Assembly: GCF_014192215.1 (NCBI RefSeq)
Contig: NZ_JACHXP010000022.1
Location: 1-58,932, forward strand
DNA: 58,932 nucleotides
From: Halomonas cerina
GTDB taxonomy: Bacteria > Pseudomonadota > Gammaproteobacteria > Pseudomonadales > Halomonadaceae
Direction: 5' to 3'
In this document: positions 1 through 7,565 of the stretch, in pieces
Numbering within the stretch: the first letter of the stretch is position 1
Layout of the letters: each line of letters begins with the position of its first letter
Translations under genes and position numbers: made by a program
Notes under the pieces: generated by a model
The model's input: only the letters and a program-made list of their open reading frames with translations
The model's database searches: none
Told to the model about the DNA's origin: nothing

Positions 1-1
1 G

Positions 2-790
2 CTCGACGGCGTGGCCAAGGTGCGCGTCGCCGACGCCGCCGTCTATGCCCACCAGCTGGCCGAGCCCCTGGGCGAGCTGCTGGCCGAATTGGCCGACGAC
101 TACAGCCACGTGCTGGCCGCCGCCTCCACCACCGGCAAGAACGTGCTGCCGCGCCTCGCCGCGCTCAAGGACGTGGCGCAGCTCTCCGAGATCATCGCCG
201 TCGAGTCCGCCGACACCTTCAAGCGTCCGATCTATGCCGGCAACGCCATCGCCACCGTGCAGAGCGACGACGCGCTGAAGGTGATCACCGTGCGCGCCAC
301 CGCCTTCGATGCCGTCGCCGGCTCTCTACAAGATCAGGGCAGTGCCAGCATCGAGGCCGTGGACACGGTGGTCGACAACGCCCTGTCGTCCTTTATCGGC
401 GAGGAGCTGGCCCAGTCCGACCGCCCCGAGCTGGGCGCGGCCAAGGTGGTCGTTTCCGGCGGTCGCGGCATGGGCAGCGGCGAGAACTTCAAGCTGCTCG
501 AGGGCATCGCCGACAAGCTCGGCGCGGCGATCGGTGCCTCGCGAGCGGCGGTGGACGCGGGCTTCGTGCCCAACGACATGCAGGTCGGCCAGACCGGCAA
601 GATCGTCGCCCCGGACCTCTACATCGCCGTGGGCATCTCGGGGGCCATCCAGCACCTGGCGGGCATGAAGGATGCCAAGGTGATCGTCGCCATCAACAAG
701 GACGAGGAGGCGCCGATCTTCCAGGTCGCCGATTACGGGTTAGTGGGTGACCTGTTCGAGGTGCTGCCCGAGCTCGAGCAGAAGCTGTAG
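2..790 (+). CDS. etfA: Electron transfer flavoprotein subunit alpha, 5' end cut by window
   Basis: This is the alpha subunit of the electron transfer flavoprotein, the soluble FAD carrier that takes electrons from acyl-CoA dehydrogenases and passes them to ETF-ubiquinone oxidoreductase. The reading frame is open from the first bases of the window, so the gene starts upstream; a GTG at 11 lies inside the conserved N-terminal domain and is not the start. About 262 codons are visible of the roughly 310 usual. The C-terminal FAD-binding domain is clear, with [33 protein letters not shown] and a final [17 protein letters not shown]. It ends just before a terminator. Its electron acceptor, ETF-QO, is encoded on the other strand at 1911-3596 with two acyl-CoA dehydrogenases, so the neighbourhood is functionally coherent. 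etfB is presumably just outside the window. Confidence 0.96.
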   Translation, partial: LDGVAKVRVADAAVYAHQLAEPLGELLAELADDYSHVLAAASTTGKNVLPRLAALKDVAQLSEIIAVESADTFKRPIYAGNAIATVQSDDALKVITVRATAFDAVAGSLQDQGSASIEAVDTVVDNALSSFIGEELAQSDRPELGAAKVVVSGGRGMGSGENFKLLEGIADKLGAAIGASRAAVDAGFVPNDMQVGQTGKIVAPDLYIAVGISGAIQHLAGMKDAKVIVAINKDEEAPIFQVADYGLVGDLFEVLPELEQKL

Positions 791-803
791 CGTTTCCCTG
801 CAC

Positions 804-826
804 AGGCCCACTTCGGTGGGCCTTTT
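804..826 (+). terminator. Rho-independent terminator after etfA
   Basis: An 8-bp perfect stem (AGGCCCAC / GTGGGCCT) with a TTCG tetraloop is followed by TTTT, 14 bases after the etfA stop. It separates etfA from the next gene at 844. Confidence 0.85.
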
Positions 827-843
827 GTCAACCAGGAGACATC

Positions 844-1806
844 ATGCTGGACTGGCTCGAAGGTACCCTGCAACTGCCGGTGATCGGCTCACCGATGTTC
901 ATCGTCTCGGGCCCGGAGCTCGTGTTGGCGCAGTGCCAGGCAGGCATCGTCGGCGCCTTCCCGGCCCTCAATGCCCGCCCGGCTGGCGAGTTGGCGACCT
1001 GGCTGGAGCGTATCACCACCGAGCTGGCGGCCTGTCGCCGGGTCGATCCCGAGCGTCGGGTAGCGCCCTTCGCGGTCAACCTGATCGTGCACCCGAGCAA
1101 CGATCGCCTGGATCATGATCTCGAGCTTTGTGCCGAGTTTCGGGTACCCATCGTGATCACCAGTCTGCACGCGCCGGATCGGGTGGTGGAGCGGGTCCAT
1201 GCCTATGGCGGCCGGGTCCTGCATGACGTCACTACCTTGCGCCATGCGCGCAAGGCCGTGGCCTGCGGGGTCGATGGCCTGATCCTGGTCTGTCACGGGG
1301 CCGGGGGACACGCCGGCCGGTTGAACCCCTTCGCCTTCGTCGCCGAGGTGCGTCGCTTCTTCGATGGCCCCCTGGTGCTGGCCGGGGCGATCACCCGGGG
1401 AGAGCATGTCCTGGCGGCGCAGGCCATGGGCGCCGACCTGGCCTATGTGGGGACCCGCTTCATCGCCACCCGCGAGGCCAATGCGCCAAGCGACTACAAG
1501 CAGATGGTCGTCGACGCGGCGGCGGAAGACATCGTCTACACGAGCCTGTTCACCGGCGTCCACGGCAACTATCTACGGGCCAGCATCGAGCGTGCCGGTC
1601 TCGACCCGGCGGCACTGCCCGAGGGCGACAAGACGGCCATGCGCTACGGGACCGCCGGCGGCAGCAAGCCGAAGGCCTGGCGGGACATCTGGGGCGCCGG
1701 ACAGGGCGTAGGGGCGATCGGTGATTGCCCCGGGGCCGGCGAGGTGATCGCGGAACTCGTCCGCGATTATCGGGCGGCCCAGCGGCGCCTGGGCGCTGCG
1801 GGCTAA
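844..1806 (+). CDS. Nitronate monooxygenase family protein (FMN-dependent)
   Basis: The 320-residue product matches the nitronate monooxygenase / 2-nitropropane dioxygenase family, FMN-binding TIM-barrel enzymes that oxidise alkyl nitronates. Visible family features are the N-terminal LPVIGSPMFIVSG, the glycine-rich LVCHGAGGHAGR near residue 155, LAGAITRGEHVLAAQAMGAD near 190 and YVGTRFIATREA near 210, where the phosphate-binding loop lies. A good Shine-Dalgarno (AGGAG) precedes the ATG by 7 bases. It stands alone after the etfA terminator, with convergent ETF-QO downstream. The family also contains trans-enoyl reductases and other flavoenzymes, so the exact substrate is not settled. Adjacency to fatty-acid genes may be incidental. 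Confidence 0.85.
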   Translation: MLDWLEGTLQLPVIGSPMFIVSGPELVLAQCQAGIVGAFPALNARPAGELATWLERITTELAACRRVDPERRVAPFAVNLIVHPSNDRLDHDLELCAEFRVPIVITSLHAPDRVVERVHAYGGRVLHDVTTLRHARKAVACGVDGLILVCHGAGGHAGRLNPFAFVAEVRRFFDGPLVLAGAITRGEHVLAAQAMGADLAYVGTRFIATREANAPSDYKQMVVDAAAEDIVYTSLFTGVHGNYLRASIERAGLDPAALPEGDKTAMRYGTAGGSKPKAWRDIWGAGQGVGAIGDCPGAGEVIAELVRDYRAAQRRLGAAG

Positions 1807-1884
1807 GGGCCTCGGGCGGCGAGCCCAGGCACCTGGCGCCAGCTGCGAGCCTTGAGCGACAGGCTACGAGCTAACCTTGCCGGC

Positions 1885-1912
1885 GCAGCCCGCAGCCCGC
1901 AGCCCGCAGCCT
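1885..1912. repeat. Heptamer tandem repeat (GCAGCCC)4 at end of ETF-QO gene
   Basis: Four consecutive 7-bp units, three GCAGCCC and a final GCAGCCT, end two bases inside the ETF-QO stop codon (TAG on the minus strand, 1911-1913). The rest of the gap between the two convergent genes (1807-1884) holds degenerate related words, including GCTACGAGCTA, which resembles the large heptamer array at 35398-35516. Confidence 0.8.
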
Positions 1913-3596
1913 ACATATTCGGATAGTTCGGCCCACCCCCGCCTTCCGGCGCCACCCAGGTGATGTTCTGTGCCGGGTCCTTGATGTCGCAGGTCTTGCA
2001 GTGGATGCAGTTCTGGAAATTGATCTGGAACTTCGGCTTGCCGGCGTCGTCCTCGACCACCTCGTAGACTCCCACCGGGCAGTAGCGCTGCGCCGGCTCG
2101 GCGTAGTTCGGCAGGTTGTCGCGGATCGGCAGCTCCGGATCGGTGAGCTTGAGGTGACAGGGCTGGTCTTCCTCGTGGTTGGTGTTGGACAAAAACACCG
2201 AGGAGGGCTTGTCGAAGGACAGCTTGCCGTCGGGCTTGGGGTAGTCGATCGCCTCGCACTCCGCCGCCTTCTTGAGGGTGGCGTGATCCGGGGTGGTGTC
2301 GTGCAGGGTCGGCAGCTTGCCGCCGACGAGCTGGTCGAGGAAATTGTAGCCGCCGCCGACCATGGTGCCGTACTTGTGGATCGCCGGGCCGAAGCTGCGG
2401 GTCGCGTCGAGTTCCCGGTAGGCCCAGCTGGCTTCCCACTTCTGGGTAAAGGCGGTCAGCTCGTTGCCGCCTTCATCGCCTGAGGCAAGGGCCTCGAACA
2501 CCGCTTCGGCGGCCACCAGGCCGGACTTCATGGCGGTGTGCAGGCCCTTGATCTTGGCGAAGTTCAGGGTGCCGGCATCGCAGCCGATCAACAGCCCCCC
2601 GGGGAAGGTCATCTTCGGCAGGCAGTTGAGCCCGCCCTTGGCGATCGCCCGGGCGCCATAGGCGACCCGTGAGCCCCCCTCGAGATACTGCTTGAGCACC
2701 GGATGGTGCTTCATGCGCTGGAATTCGTCGAAGGGCGACAGGTAGGGGTTCTGGTAGGACAAGTCCATGATCAGCCCCACCACCACCTGCGTATTTTCCG
2801 CATGGTAGAGGAACCAGCCGCCATGGGTGTGCTTATCCAGCGGCCAGCCGGAGCCGTGCAGCACCAGGCCGGGCTCGTGCTGGTCGGCGGGCACGTCCCA
2901 CAGCTCCTTCAGGCCGATGCCGTAGTGCTGGGGGTCCTTGCCTTCATCGAGCTTGAATCGGTCGATCAGGCGCTTGCCCAGATGCCCCCGGGCCCCCTCG
3001 GCGAACAGGGTGTACTTGGCGCGCAGCTCCATGCCCGGCATGTAGCCGTCCTTGGGTTGGCCGTCGGCCCCCACGCCCATATCGCCGATCTGGATCCCCC
3101 GCACCACCTCGTCCTCATCGACGATCACTTCCTGGGCGGCGAAGCCGGGAAAGACCTCCACGCCCAGCGCCTCGGCCTGCTCGGCCAGCCAGCGGCACAG
3201 GTTGCCGGCGCTGATCACGTAGCGCGTCTGGTCGCCGCCGGAGCGCCGGCCGCCAGTGTTATGCATGGTCTTGGGCACCAGGGCGTTGGGCAACTTCTGG
3301 GCCTTCTCGGCATCCTTGAGCAGGTAGAGCTCGTCACGGGTCGCCGGTGTGGTCAGCGGGGCACCGCGTTCCTCCCAGTCGGGGAAGAGTTCCTGAAGGG
3401 CGCGGGGCTCGAAGACGGCCCCGGAGAGGATATGGGCGCCCACCTCGGAGCCCTTCTCGACCACGCACACCGTCAGCTCCTGTTCGGCCTCGCTGGCCTG
3501 CTGCATCAGCCGGCACGCCGCGGCCAGGCCCGAAGGCCCGGCGCCGACGATGACCACGTCGAAATCCATGGAATCGCGTTCGACTTGTGCTTCCAC
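1911..3596 (-). CDS. Electron transfer flavoprotein-ubiquinone oxidoreductase (ETF-QO)
   Basis: This inner-membrane flavoprotein passes electrons from reduced ETF to ubiquinone. The 561-residue product has the FAD motif GAGPSG at residues 18-23, the family signatures EKGSEVGAHILSGAVFEP and GCDAGTLNFAKIKGLHTAMK, and C-terminal 4Fe-4S ligands at about C506, C530, C533 and C536 (CPVGVYEV, CIHCKTC). The open frame continues upstream to 3680, but that part overlaps the neighbouring gene. GTG at 3596 has an AAAGGAG box 8 bases upstream and gives MEAQVERDSMDFDVV, like relatives, so I use it. It is the last gene of a minus-strand run from 7395 and lies 28 bases behind the acyl-CoA dehydrogenase gene. 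Confidence 0.95.
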   Translation of the reverse strand: MEAQVERDSMDFDVVIVGAGPSGLAAACRLMQQASEAEQELTVCVVEKGSEVGAHILSGAVFEPRALQELFPDWEERGAPLTTPATRDELYLLKDAEKAQKLPNALVPKTMHNTGGRRSGGDQTRYVISAGNLCRWLAEQAEALGVEVFPGFAAQEVIVDEDEVVRGIQIGDMGVGADGQPKDGYMPGMELRAKYTLFAEGARGHLGKRLIDRFKLDEGKDPQHYGIGLKELWDVPADQHEPGLVLHGSGWPLDKHTHGGWFLYHAENTQVVVGLIMDLSYQNPYLSPFDEFQRMKHHPVLKQYLEGGSRVAYGARAIAKGGLNCLPKMTFPGGLLIGCDAGTLNFAKIKGLHTAMKSGLVAAEAVFEALASGDEGGNELTAFTQKWEASWAYRELDATRSFGPAIHKYGTMVGGGYNFLDQLVGGKLPTLHDTTPDHATLKKAAECEAIDYPKPDGKLSFDKPSSVFLSNTNHEEDQPCHLKLTDPELPIRDNLPNYAEPAQRYCPVGVYEVVEDDAGKPKFQINFQNCIHCKTCDIKDPAQNITWVAPEGGGGPNYPNM

Positions 3597-3624
3597 CTGC
3601 GTTCTCCTTTGTTGAAACCCGGGA

Positions 3625-4746
3625 TCACACCACGTCGACGAGGTGGTCGCTGACATGTTCGAGGTGGTGATCGACGTCACCCAGGTAATGATCGAACATC
3701 ACCAGGCGCTTGGCGTAGTGGGATACGTAGCACTCTTCGGTCATGCCCATGCCGCCGTGCAGTTGGATGGCCTGTTCGGCGACGAAGCGCGCGGCCTCGC
3801 CGCAGTAGGCCTTGGCCGCGGCGAGGCGGTAGTCGCGTTCGGCGGCAGGGCGATCGAGGCTGGTGGCGGCGAGAATCGCCATGGAGCGGGCCTGCTCGAG
3901 GTGCAGGTGCATGTCGACCATGCGGTGCTGCAGGCTCTGGAATGCCGACAGGGGGGTGCCGAACTGCTGGCGCTCCTTGAGGTAGTCGAGGGTCTGCTCG
4001 CAGGCGACCTCCATGGCACCGACCGCCTCGGCACACAGCGCCGCGCGGCCGAGCGCCAGGGAGGCATCGAGGGCCTGGGCGACGTCCCGTCCGAGACAGG
4101 CGTCGTCGCTCAACGAGACGGCGTCCAGGGTCAGGTCGCTGGCCGACTGGTCATCGATGGTGCGGTAGTCGCGACGCGACAGGCCGGTGGCGTCGGCGGG
4201 GACCACGAACAGGCCCAGGCCTCCGTCGTCGCGGCGTGCCGTGACCAGCACGGCGGCGGCCGAGGCGGCATTGAGCACCAGCTGTTTGCCGCCTTCCAGC
4301 ACCCAGCGCTCGCCATCACGACGTGCGGCGGTGGCGATGCCATGGGCATCGTAGCGGGCGTCGTTCTCCTGCCAGGCCAGTGCCAGCTGATGCTCGCCTT
4401 CCAGCAGCGGGGCCAGCCAGCGCGCCTGCTGCCCGGCATCGCCGAGGCGAGCTAGCAGGTCGCCCGGCAGCACCAGGCCAGCCAGGTAGGCTTCGGGCAC
4501 CAGGCCGCGTCCCAGCGCCTGCATGATGAGCATCAGGTCGGTGCCGTCACCGCCGAGGCCGCCGACCTCCTCGGCGAAGGGCATGTGCAGCAGCCCCAGT
4601 TCGGCGAAGGTCTGCCAAAGTGCCGAGCGCTCATTGGTCGGTGCCTCGAGCATGGCGCGACGCTGCTCGGGGGTGACCCGGTCGGCCATCAGGCGGTCGA
4701 GGGTGTCGGTGAGCATGCGCTGCTCGTCGGTCAGGGAAAAGTCCAT
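3625..4746 (-). CDS. Acyl-CoA dehydrogenase family protein
   Basis: This FAD enzyme introduces the alpha-beta double bond into an acyl-CoA and reduces ETF. The product has 373 residues. It begins with MDFSLTDEQRMLTDTLDRL, typical of the N-terminal helical domain; the central beta domain holds ERWVLEGGKQLVLNAASA; the C-terminal helical domain has FGTPLSAFQSLQHRMVDMH and ends with the signature AIQLHGGMGMTEECYVSHY. It lies between another acyl-CoA dehydrogenase gene and ETF-QO in the same direction. Pairs of unequal dehydrogenases like this often form heteromeric enzymes for bulky acyl-CoAs; that is inference here. Confidence 0.93.
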   Translation of the reverse strand: MDFSLTDEQRMLTDTLDRLMADRVTPEQRRAMLEAPTNERSALWQTFAELGLLHMPFAEEVGGLGGDGTDLMLIMQALGRGLVPEAYLAGLVLPGDLLARLGDAGQQARWLAPLLEGEHQLALAWQENDARYDAHGIATAARRDGERWVLEGGKQLVLNAASAAAVLVTARRDDGGLGLFVVPADATGLSRRDYRTIDDQSASDLTLDAVSLSDDACLGRDVAQALDASLALGRAALCAEAVGAMEVACEQTLDYLKERQQFGTPLSAFQSLQHRMVDMHLHLEQARSMAILAATSLDRPAAERDYRLAAAKAYCGEAARFVAEQAIQLHGGMGMTEECYVSHYAKRLVMFDHYLGDVDHHLEHVSDHLVDVV

Positions 4747-4777
4747 GGGCGGCTCCTTACATGCCGAGGATCAGCTA

Positions 4778-5974
4778 TTACATGCCAAGAATGGTTTTGG
4801 CGACGATGCTCTTCTGGATCTCGTTGGCACCGCCATAGATCGAGAGCTTGCGGCGGTTGAAGTACTGGGCGGCGCCCGCGGCGCTCTCGGCCTGGGCCGG
4901 GTCATCGAGCTCGGCGTCGCCATGCAGGAAGTCGGGGAAGAAGGGCAGGGCGGCCGGGCCCAGGGCGCGACGGGTCAGGTCGCTGAGCTCCTGGCGAAGC
5001 TCGGAGCCGCGTACCTTGAGCAGCGAACTCTCCGCTCCCGGCACGCCGCCGTCCCGGGCCGCCGCGATGACCCGCAGATTGGTGACCTCCAGTGCCATCA
5101 GCTCGAGTTCGGCCTTTACCACCCGCTGGCGGAAACTTGCCAGCTCGAGGAGCGGGCGGCCGCGGTGCTGCACCCGGGTGGCCAGCGACTTGAGATGGCG
5201 CAGCGCCTGCTTGGCGTGGCCGAGACCGGCGATGCCGGTGCGCTCGTGGGTCAGCAGGAACTTGGCACAGCTCCAGCCCTGGCCTTCCTCGCCGACGCGG
5301 TTGGCCACCGGCACGCGGACCTCGTCGAGGAAGACCTCGTTGACCTCGTGGGCGCCCTCCAAGGTGATGATCGGGCGTACCGTGATGCCGGGGCTGGTCA
5401 TGTCGATGAGCAGGAAGCTGATGCCAGCCTGCTTCTTGGCGTCGGGGTCGGTACGCACCAGGCAGAACATCATGTTGGCGTGCTGCCCCAGGGTGGTCCA
5501 GGTCTTCTGCCCGGTGACGACGTAGTGGTCACCCTCGCGCACCGCGCGGGTCTTGAGGCTGGCCAGGTCGGAACCGGCGCCGGGTTCGGAGTAGCCCTGG
5601 CACCACCAGTCCTGATTGGCAAGGATGCGCGGCAGGTAGTGTTGCTTCTGGGCCTCGCTGCCGAAGCGCATGATCACCGGGGCCACCATGTTGACGCCGA
5701 AGGGCACGATGGTCGGGGCGTGGGCAGCGGCGCATTCTTCCTCAAAGATGTGGCGTTGCACGGGGCCCCAGCCGGGGCCGCCGTGCTCCACTGGCCAGTT
5801 GGGAGCCAGCCAGCCCCGTTCACTGAGAATATTCTGCCAGCGCAGCTGGTCATCGGGGGAGAGTCGCCGTCCCAGCCGGACGCGCTCGCGGATGTCGTCG
5901 GGCAGCTCGGTGGCCAGAAAGTCGCGCACCTCCTGGCGGAAGGCCAACTCGTCGGGGGTATAGTTCAGGTTCAT
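4778..5974 (-). CDS. Acyl-CoA dehydrogenase family protein
   Basis: The second acyl-CoA dehydrogenase of the operon has 398 residues. The family signature CQGYSEPGAGSDLASL lies near residue 130, the FAD-binding VVTGQKTWTTLGQHAN near 155, and the C-terminus carries the nucleotide-binding and catalytic-region motif YGGANEIQKSIVAKTILGM. The ATG overlaps the upstream hydratase stop codon by 4 bases, which implies translational coupling. It resembles the family members that act with a smaller partner, which fits the 373-residue dehydrogenase just downstream. Electrons would go through ETF to the ETF-QO encoded two genes downstream. The acyl substrate cannot be read from the sequence. Confidence 0.93.
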   Translation of the reverse strand: MNLNYTPDELAFRQEVRDFLATELPDDIRERVRLGRRLSPDDQLRWQNILSERGWLAPNWPVEHGGPGWGPVQRHIFEEECAAAHAPTIVPFGVNMVAPVIMRFGSEAQKQHYLPRILANQDWWCQGYSEPGAGSDLASLKTRAVREGDHYVVTGQKTWTTLGQHANMMFCLVRTDPDAKKQAGISFLLIDMTSPGITVRPIITLEGAHEVNEVFLDEVRVPVANRVGEEGQGWSCAKFLLTHERTGIAGLGHAKQALRHLKSLATRVQHRGRPLLELASFRQRVVKAELELMALEVTNLRVIAAARDGGVPGAESSLLKVRGSELRQELSDLTRRALGPAALPFFPDFLHGDAELDDPAQAESAAGAAQYFNRRKLSIYGGANEIQKSIVAKTILGM

Positions 5975-7395
5975 GGGGTGCTCTCCGATGAGGGGGTTGA
6001 GGCGCCGGCGGTTGCCTGATAGTGGGGGCCACCCAGATGGCGGGGATAGCCCAGGGCCTCGATGGCCAGCAGGTCGATATCGCTGTGGCGATAGGCGAGC
6101 CCCGCCTCGGCAACCTCGAGAGCCGCTCGCTCCAGGGCCTCGCGGGAAGACTCGGAACCCTCCATGGCCCGCTGCAGGCAGGCGAGAATACTTTCGCCGC
6201 GACTGACTACCACGCTCAGCCGCAATGCCTTGAGGGCCTTGGCGACGGCTTGCTGATGGGGCGGGCCGGCACCGAGATCGACCAACTCCACGCAGCCCGC
6301 TTCAGCGGGCACCACCAGCAGCAACTCGGCGTCGACAGCTCGGTTGGCGGCCTCCGGGGAGACGATGGCGATGCGCAGCGTCTCCCCCGCCGTGCACTGC
6401 CTGCCCGGGGCGAGCAGGCAGGCCTCGACGCCCTCGGGCTTCTCCGAGAGCGTGATGCCGGCGCGCTCGCCTCGGTGTCTGAGTGTTTCGAACAGCGGAT
6501 GATCGCCGAGCAGGGCGAGGCGCGTCAGGGCCGGGACGTCCTCGACTTCCGGCACCCGGTGGGGCGCACGGGCGGCGAAGAAGGCGTGAATCAGTCCGGC
6601 ACGCTGCGGCGAGCTCATGCAGTCGAGGAACAGCCGGCGCTCGAAGGCCAGTCCCTCCTCCAGGGGGAGCCGACTGCTGGCCTCGATGGCCTCCAGCGCC
6701 CGGAAGGGGGAGTAGAGTTCCGGGCAATCCCGCTCCAGGGCCTGGCGGCAGTCGGCCACGGCCTGCGGCTTGGCAGCCGGGGCGGGAAGCTCACCGGTGC
6801 GACGCGTCGGCAGGTCGCCGACGAGCACCGCCCGAGCAGTGTCGAGGGCCGCCTCCAGTGGGGTCTCGGCTTCACTGATCCGGTCGAGGATGCCGAGTGC
6901 CAGCGCCTCCTCGGCGTCGACAAGGCGCCCGCTGGTGATCAGTTCAAGCGCCGGGGCGATGCCGGTCAGGCGCGGCAGGCGCTGGGTACCGCCGGCGCCA
7001 GGCAGCAGGCCCAGCTTGACCTCGGGCAGGCCGACCCGGGTGCCCGGCAGCGCCACGCGCAGGTGACAGCCCAGGGCCACCTCCAGGCCACCGCCCAGGG
7101 CGGTCCCGTGCAGGGCGGCCACGACGGGCTTGGGGCTGGCCTCGAGATGCGCAATCACCTCCGGCAGCAGGGGGGAGCGGGGTGGCTTGCCGAACTCGCG
7201 GATATCGGCGCCAGCGATGAAGGTGCGGCCCTCGGCCATCAGCACCAGGACGCGTACCGCGTCATCGGCCAGTCCTTGCTCGAGCGCCTCGAGAAGACCG
7301 CTGCGCACCGCCTGGCCGAGGGCATTGACCGGTGGGTTGTCGATGCGGATCACGCCGATGTCGTCTTGGCGTTGATAATGGACACAGGCTGTCAT
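5971..7395 (-). CDS. Enoyl-CoA hydratase/isomerase fused to a shortened, probably inactive 3-hydroxyacyl-CoA dehydrogenase-like region
   Basis: Residues 1-190 of this 474-residue protein are a crotonase domain. The oxyanion-hole and catalytic regions are present (RTFIAGADIREF, HGTALGGGLEVALG, PEVKLGLLPGAGGTQRLPRL). The linker (AFERRLFLDCMSSPQRAGLIHAFFA) resembles FadJ/FadB-type bifunctional proteins of about 700 residues. The dehydrogenase half is compressed: no GxGxxG NAD motif follows the linker, only a remnant (LALLGDHPLFETLRHRG), while the final C-terminal motif survives (GLAYRHSDIDLLAIEALGYP). I infer a hydratase or isomerase with a vestigial dehydrogenase. AGAGGA lies 7 bases before the ATG. 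It is the first gene of the operon running to ETF-QO. Confidence 0.85.
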   Translation of the reverse strand: MTACVHYQRQDDIGVIRIDNPPVNALGQAVRSGLLEALEQGLADDAVRVLVLMAEGRTFIAGADIREFGKPPRSPLLPEVIAHLEASPKPVVAALHGTALGGGLEVALGCHLRVALPGTRVGLPEVKLGLLPGAGGTQRLPRLTGIAPALELITSGRLVDAEEALALGILDRISEAETPLEAALDTARAVLVGDLPTRRTGELPAPAAKPQAVADCRQALERDCPELYSPFRALEAIEASSRLPLEEGLAFERRLFLDCMSSPQRAGLIHAFFAARAPHRVPEVEDVPALTRLALLGDHPLFETLRHRGERAGITLSEKPEGVEACLLAPGRQCTAGETLRIAIVSPEAANRAVDAELLLVVPAEAGCVELVDLGAGPPHQQAVAKALKALRLSVVVSRGESILACLQRAMEGSESSREALERAALEVAEAGLAYRHSDIDLLAIEALGYPRHLGGPHYQATAGASTPSSESTP

Positions 7396-7413
7396 GCTTA
7401 TCCTCTCTTGTCC

Positions 7414-7424
7414 GCTATGCGATA
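7414..7424 (-). promoter_or_regulatory. Shared operator-like box GCTATGCGATA
   Basis: This 11-bp word recurs with one change (GCTATGCGGTA) at 10850-10860, upstream of the TRAP receptor gene, in the same orientation relative to the gene. It sits 19-29 bases before the hydratase start. On the minus strand it reads TATCGCATAGC, similar to IclR-family operators; that assignment is inference. Confidence 0.5.
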
Positions 7425-7454
7425 TAAGGAATCTATTTTTTGAAACATCAGCAA

Positions 7455-7483
7455 ATGATGTCGCGATTCCCTCACGGGGTCAA
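7455..7483 (-). promoter_or_regulatory. Sigma-70 promoter of the hydratase/acyl-CoA dehydrogenase operon
   Basis: On the minus strand TTGACC (7483-7478), a 17-bp spacer and CATCAT (7460-7455) form a plausible promoter about 60 bases before the hydratase ATG. An inverted repeat ACATCA-N5-TGATGT (7445-7461) overlaps the -10. Confidence 0.6.
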
Positions 7484-7490
7484 GCTTTAT

Positions 7491-7516
7491 GAAATTAAAT
7501 TTCGCTTTGCGAAATT
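7491..7516. promoter_or_regulatory. Two overlapping palindromes (GAAATTAAATTTC and AATTTCGCTTTGCGAAATT)
   Basis: A 13-bp perfect palindrome (7491-7503) overlaps a 19-bp inverted repeat with a 3-base centre (7498-7516). The second resembles TTTCGC-N-GCGAAA operators bound by IclR-type and related regulators. It lies just upstream of the -35 of the operon promoter, a position that suits an activator or a co-operative repressor. Confidence 0.55.
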
Positions 7517-7518
7517 AT

Positions 7519-7545
7519 AAAAAAGAAGGCCGCCCGAGGGCGGCC
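7519..7545 (-). terminator. Terminator of the TAXI-TRAP operon
   Basis: On the minus strand the perfect stem GGCCGCCC / GGGCGGCC with a 2-base loop is followed by TTCTTTTT. It lies about 20 bases after the stop of the TRAP permease gene. Confidence 0.85.
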
Positions 7546-7565
7546 GAAAGTTGCAACAGGCTGGG

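Noticed and set aside
3597..3680. 28-residue N-terminal extension of ETF-QO
   Set aside because: It overlaps the upstream acyl-CoA dehydrogenase gene and lacks a ribosome site; GTG at 3596 has a good one.
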